64,000 nucleotides of DNA from Schistocephalus solidus (taxonomy: Eukaryota; Platyhelminthes; Cestoda; Diphyllobothriidea; Diphyllobothriidae), in contig WEDG01009028.1 in NCBI GenBank assembly GCA_017591395.1, forward strand, positions 21,806 to 85,805. The letters are read 5' to 3'. The translations under genes and the position numbers were made by a program. This document shows, piece by piece, positions 63,026 through 64,000 of the stretch. Under the pieces are notes generated by a model that ran no database searches, was not told the DNA's origin, and saw only the letters and a list, made by a program, of their open reading frames with translations. Each line of letters begins with the position of its first letter. Position 1 is the first letter of the stretch.

Positions 63026-64000
63026 AATGTTCCAAATGGAATTTTTCCAAACCACCATTATTGAGTAACAAAGCTTTAAACGTTTGTAAAGGTATAAACG
63101 ATCACGAACCGGATAAACGATACGCGGAAAACGACTCAGTCGTTCTTGATGTTAGGAATCTCGGCGCTGTTGACAGAGAGGTGGTGGTCAGAAGATGATT
63201 GATATCCCACGGAAGTCCGGTATAGTTCTTTGTAAGGGTGAACGTCTACAGAATAGAATCGAATTCTGACTACGAGCCGTGAGGGCATTTATAGACTGAT
63301 ACCCCATTAGAACAAATTTTCCTGGACGGTCGAATATTTCAAACAAAAATTCAAACTTGCCGCCCGGTCTTCTTGGTCGACACTTTACACATTGAACTCT
63401 CAGGAACCATCTCTTGGACCAATTTTGTAGTCGGTGCTGATGATTTTGAAGAGCTTTCGGTCTTTCGGGTCCTTTATGACTTAGCAGTTTGACGTTATTG
63501 GAAACATGATCTTACCTCAATCAATTTCCCAAAGGCTGCCATTAACACAGAAGACCGAACCCTGAGGAACAACACTAGTCCCGTTCATCCTGTCCGATTC
63601 ATCCTCACGATACAGAGACTTCATTTCAATCAACAGAACTGCCTTTTCCAGTTCAAAGCTTTCTATACCCAGGACGCTTAGGTGATTTAAATGATGTTGA
63701 TTCTCAAATTAATAACCACGCTAATGACATTTGTAGTATACAAACTGTCCATGAAGCTAAACCAGCTCGAGGATGAGATAAGACAAATAAAATCTGCGCT
63801 AAAAGGCACCTATAAAGCAGTAGATGCCCTCAGAGTCCACTGAACAGATTTACCAGAAGCAAAACCATTGATATCTCGATCAAAGGGTATCCAACAACAA
63901 CTTCGACAGCTGCTATGGCTACCAAACAACAAGTACCAACGGCGCATGACATAGTCCGCCCAAAAGTCACGCCCAAAACCGCAAAAACGGACTGACAAAT
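63026..64000. other. Unassigned; possible coiled-coil ORF start at the end
   Basis: Near 63,750-63,830 the plus strand reads SMKLNQLEDEIRQIKSALKG, a heptad-like stretch as in ORF1 N-termini, running off the window. Nothing else recognised. Confidence 0.3.

Noticed and set aside
63480..63620. RT motif VPQGSV on the minus strand near 63,560
   Set aside because: The surrounding translation (DESDRMNGTS before, FCVNGSLWE after) does not follow any RT pattern in the same frame; likely chance.
1..64000. CRISPR arrays, bacterial operons, rRNA genes, integrated virus
   Set aside because: No spaced direct repeats of CRISPR type, no Shine-Dalgarno-led gene clusters, no rRNA-like conserved blocks and no viral structural genes were seen; the Gypsy remnant shows only integrase and LTRs, without envelope.

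Overview
This is eukaryotic DNA made almost entirely of old, broken and nested transposable elements, with one recognisable host gene. The best guess for the organism is a flatworm, probably a diphyllobothriidean tapeworm (the Spirometra/Dibothriocephalus/Schistocephalus group). That guess rests on the CR1-like and RTE-like non-LTR families, an RTE reverse transcriptase followed by CPHCxRxF-type C2H2 fingers, Penelope-like GIY-YIG sequence and very short introns. The genus is an inference; no rRNA or mitochondrial marker is present.

Layout. 1-5,414: a head-to-tail array of a 2.35-kb, 5'-truncated CR1-like unit (family A, minus strand), with two full and one partial near-identical copies. It fuses into an older, diverged copy of the same family that carries RT, endonuclease (EN) and ORF1 remnants to about 9.7 kb. 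10.2-11.45 kb: a gutted Ty3/Gypsy element (integrase plus LTR pieces). 11.6-15.9 kb: two CR1-like family B elements head to tail, with ORF1 joined to later parts of ORF2. 16.9-22.4 kb: a family A EN copy, a tRNA-like SINE head, and a plus-strand ORF1/EN/RT element split by two minus-strand insertions. 22.4-23.1 kb: a Penelope-like 3' end. 23.1-27.4 kb: an EnSpm/CACTA-like DNA transposon with a DUF4806-like second gene that has a 42-nt intron. 28.5-32.7 kb: a second, inverted copy of that transposon, split by a 2.23-kb CR1 insertion. 32.7-34.9 kb: another CR1 3' end and a Penelope-like GIY-YIG region. 34.9-40.05 kb: two family C elements.

41,066-45,083 holds the host gene: a complete three-exon eIF4E (translation initiation factor 4E, 201 aa) whose splice phases and cap-binding tryptophans all fit. 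A 37-bp CR1 3'-end relic lies about 80 bp upstream of its ATG, and intron 1 contains a tRNA-like sequence. A possible exon of an unidentified gene lies near 46.8 kb.

47.6-59.3 kb is RTE-like: EN scraps, a C2H2-finger cassette between direct repeats, then a giant inverted duplication (arms about 4.53 kb at 49,434-53,964 and 54,483-59,036, spacer about 518 bp). Each arm carries RTE RT, decayed fingers and an unidentified repeated ORF. 59.4-62.2 kb is a family B EN-RT element with an intact FADD motif. The last 1.8 kb holds two tRNA-like promoter modules and nothing else I can name.

Recurring themes are elements kept only as 45-100-bp 3' ends, elements lacking EN with ORF1 fused to RT, and insertions whose empty site can be read from a paralogous copy in the same window.
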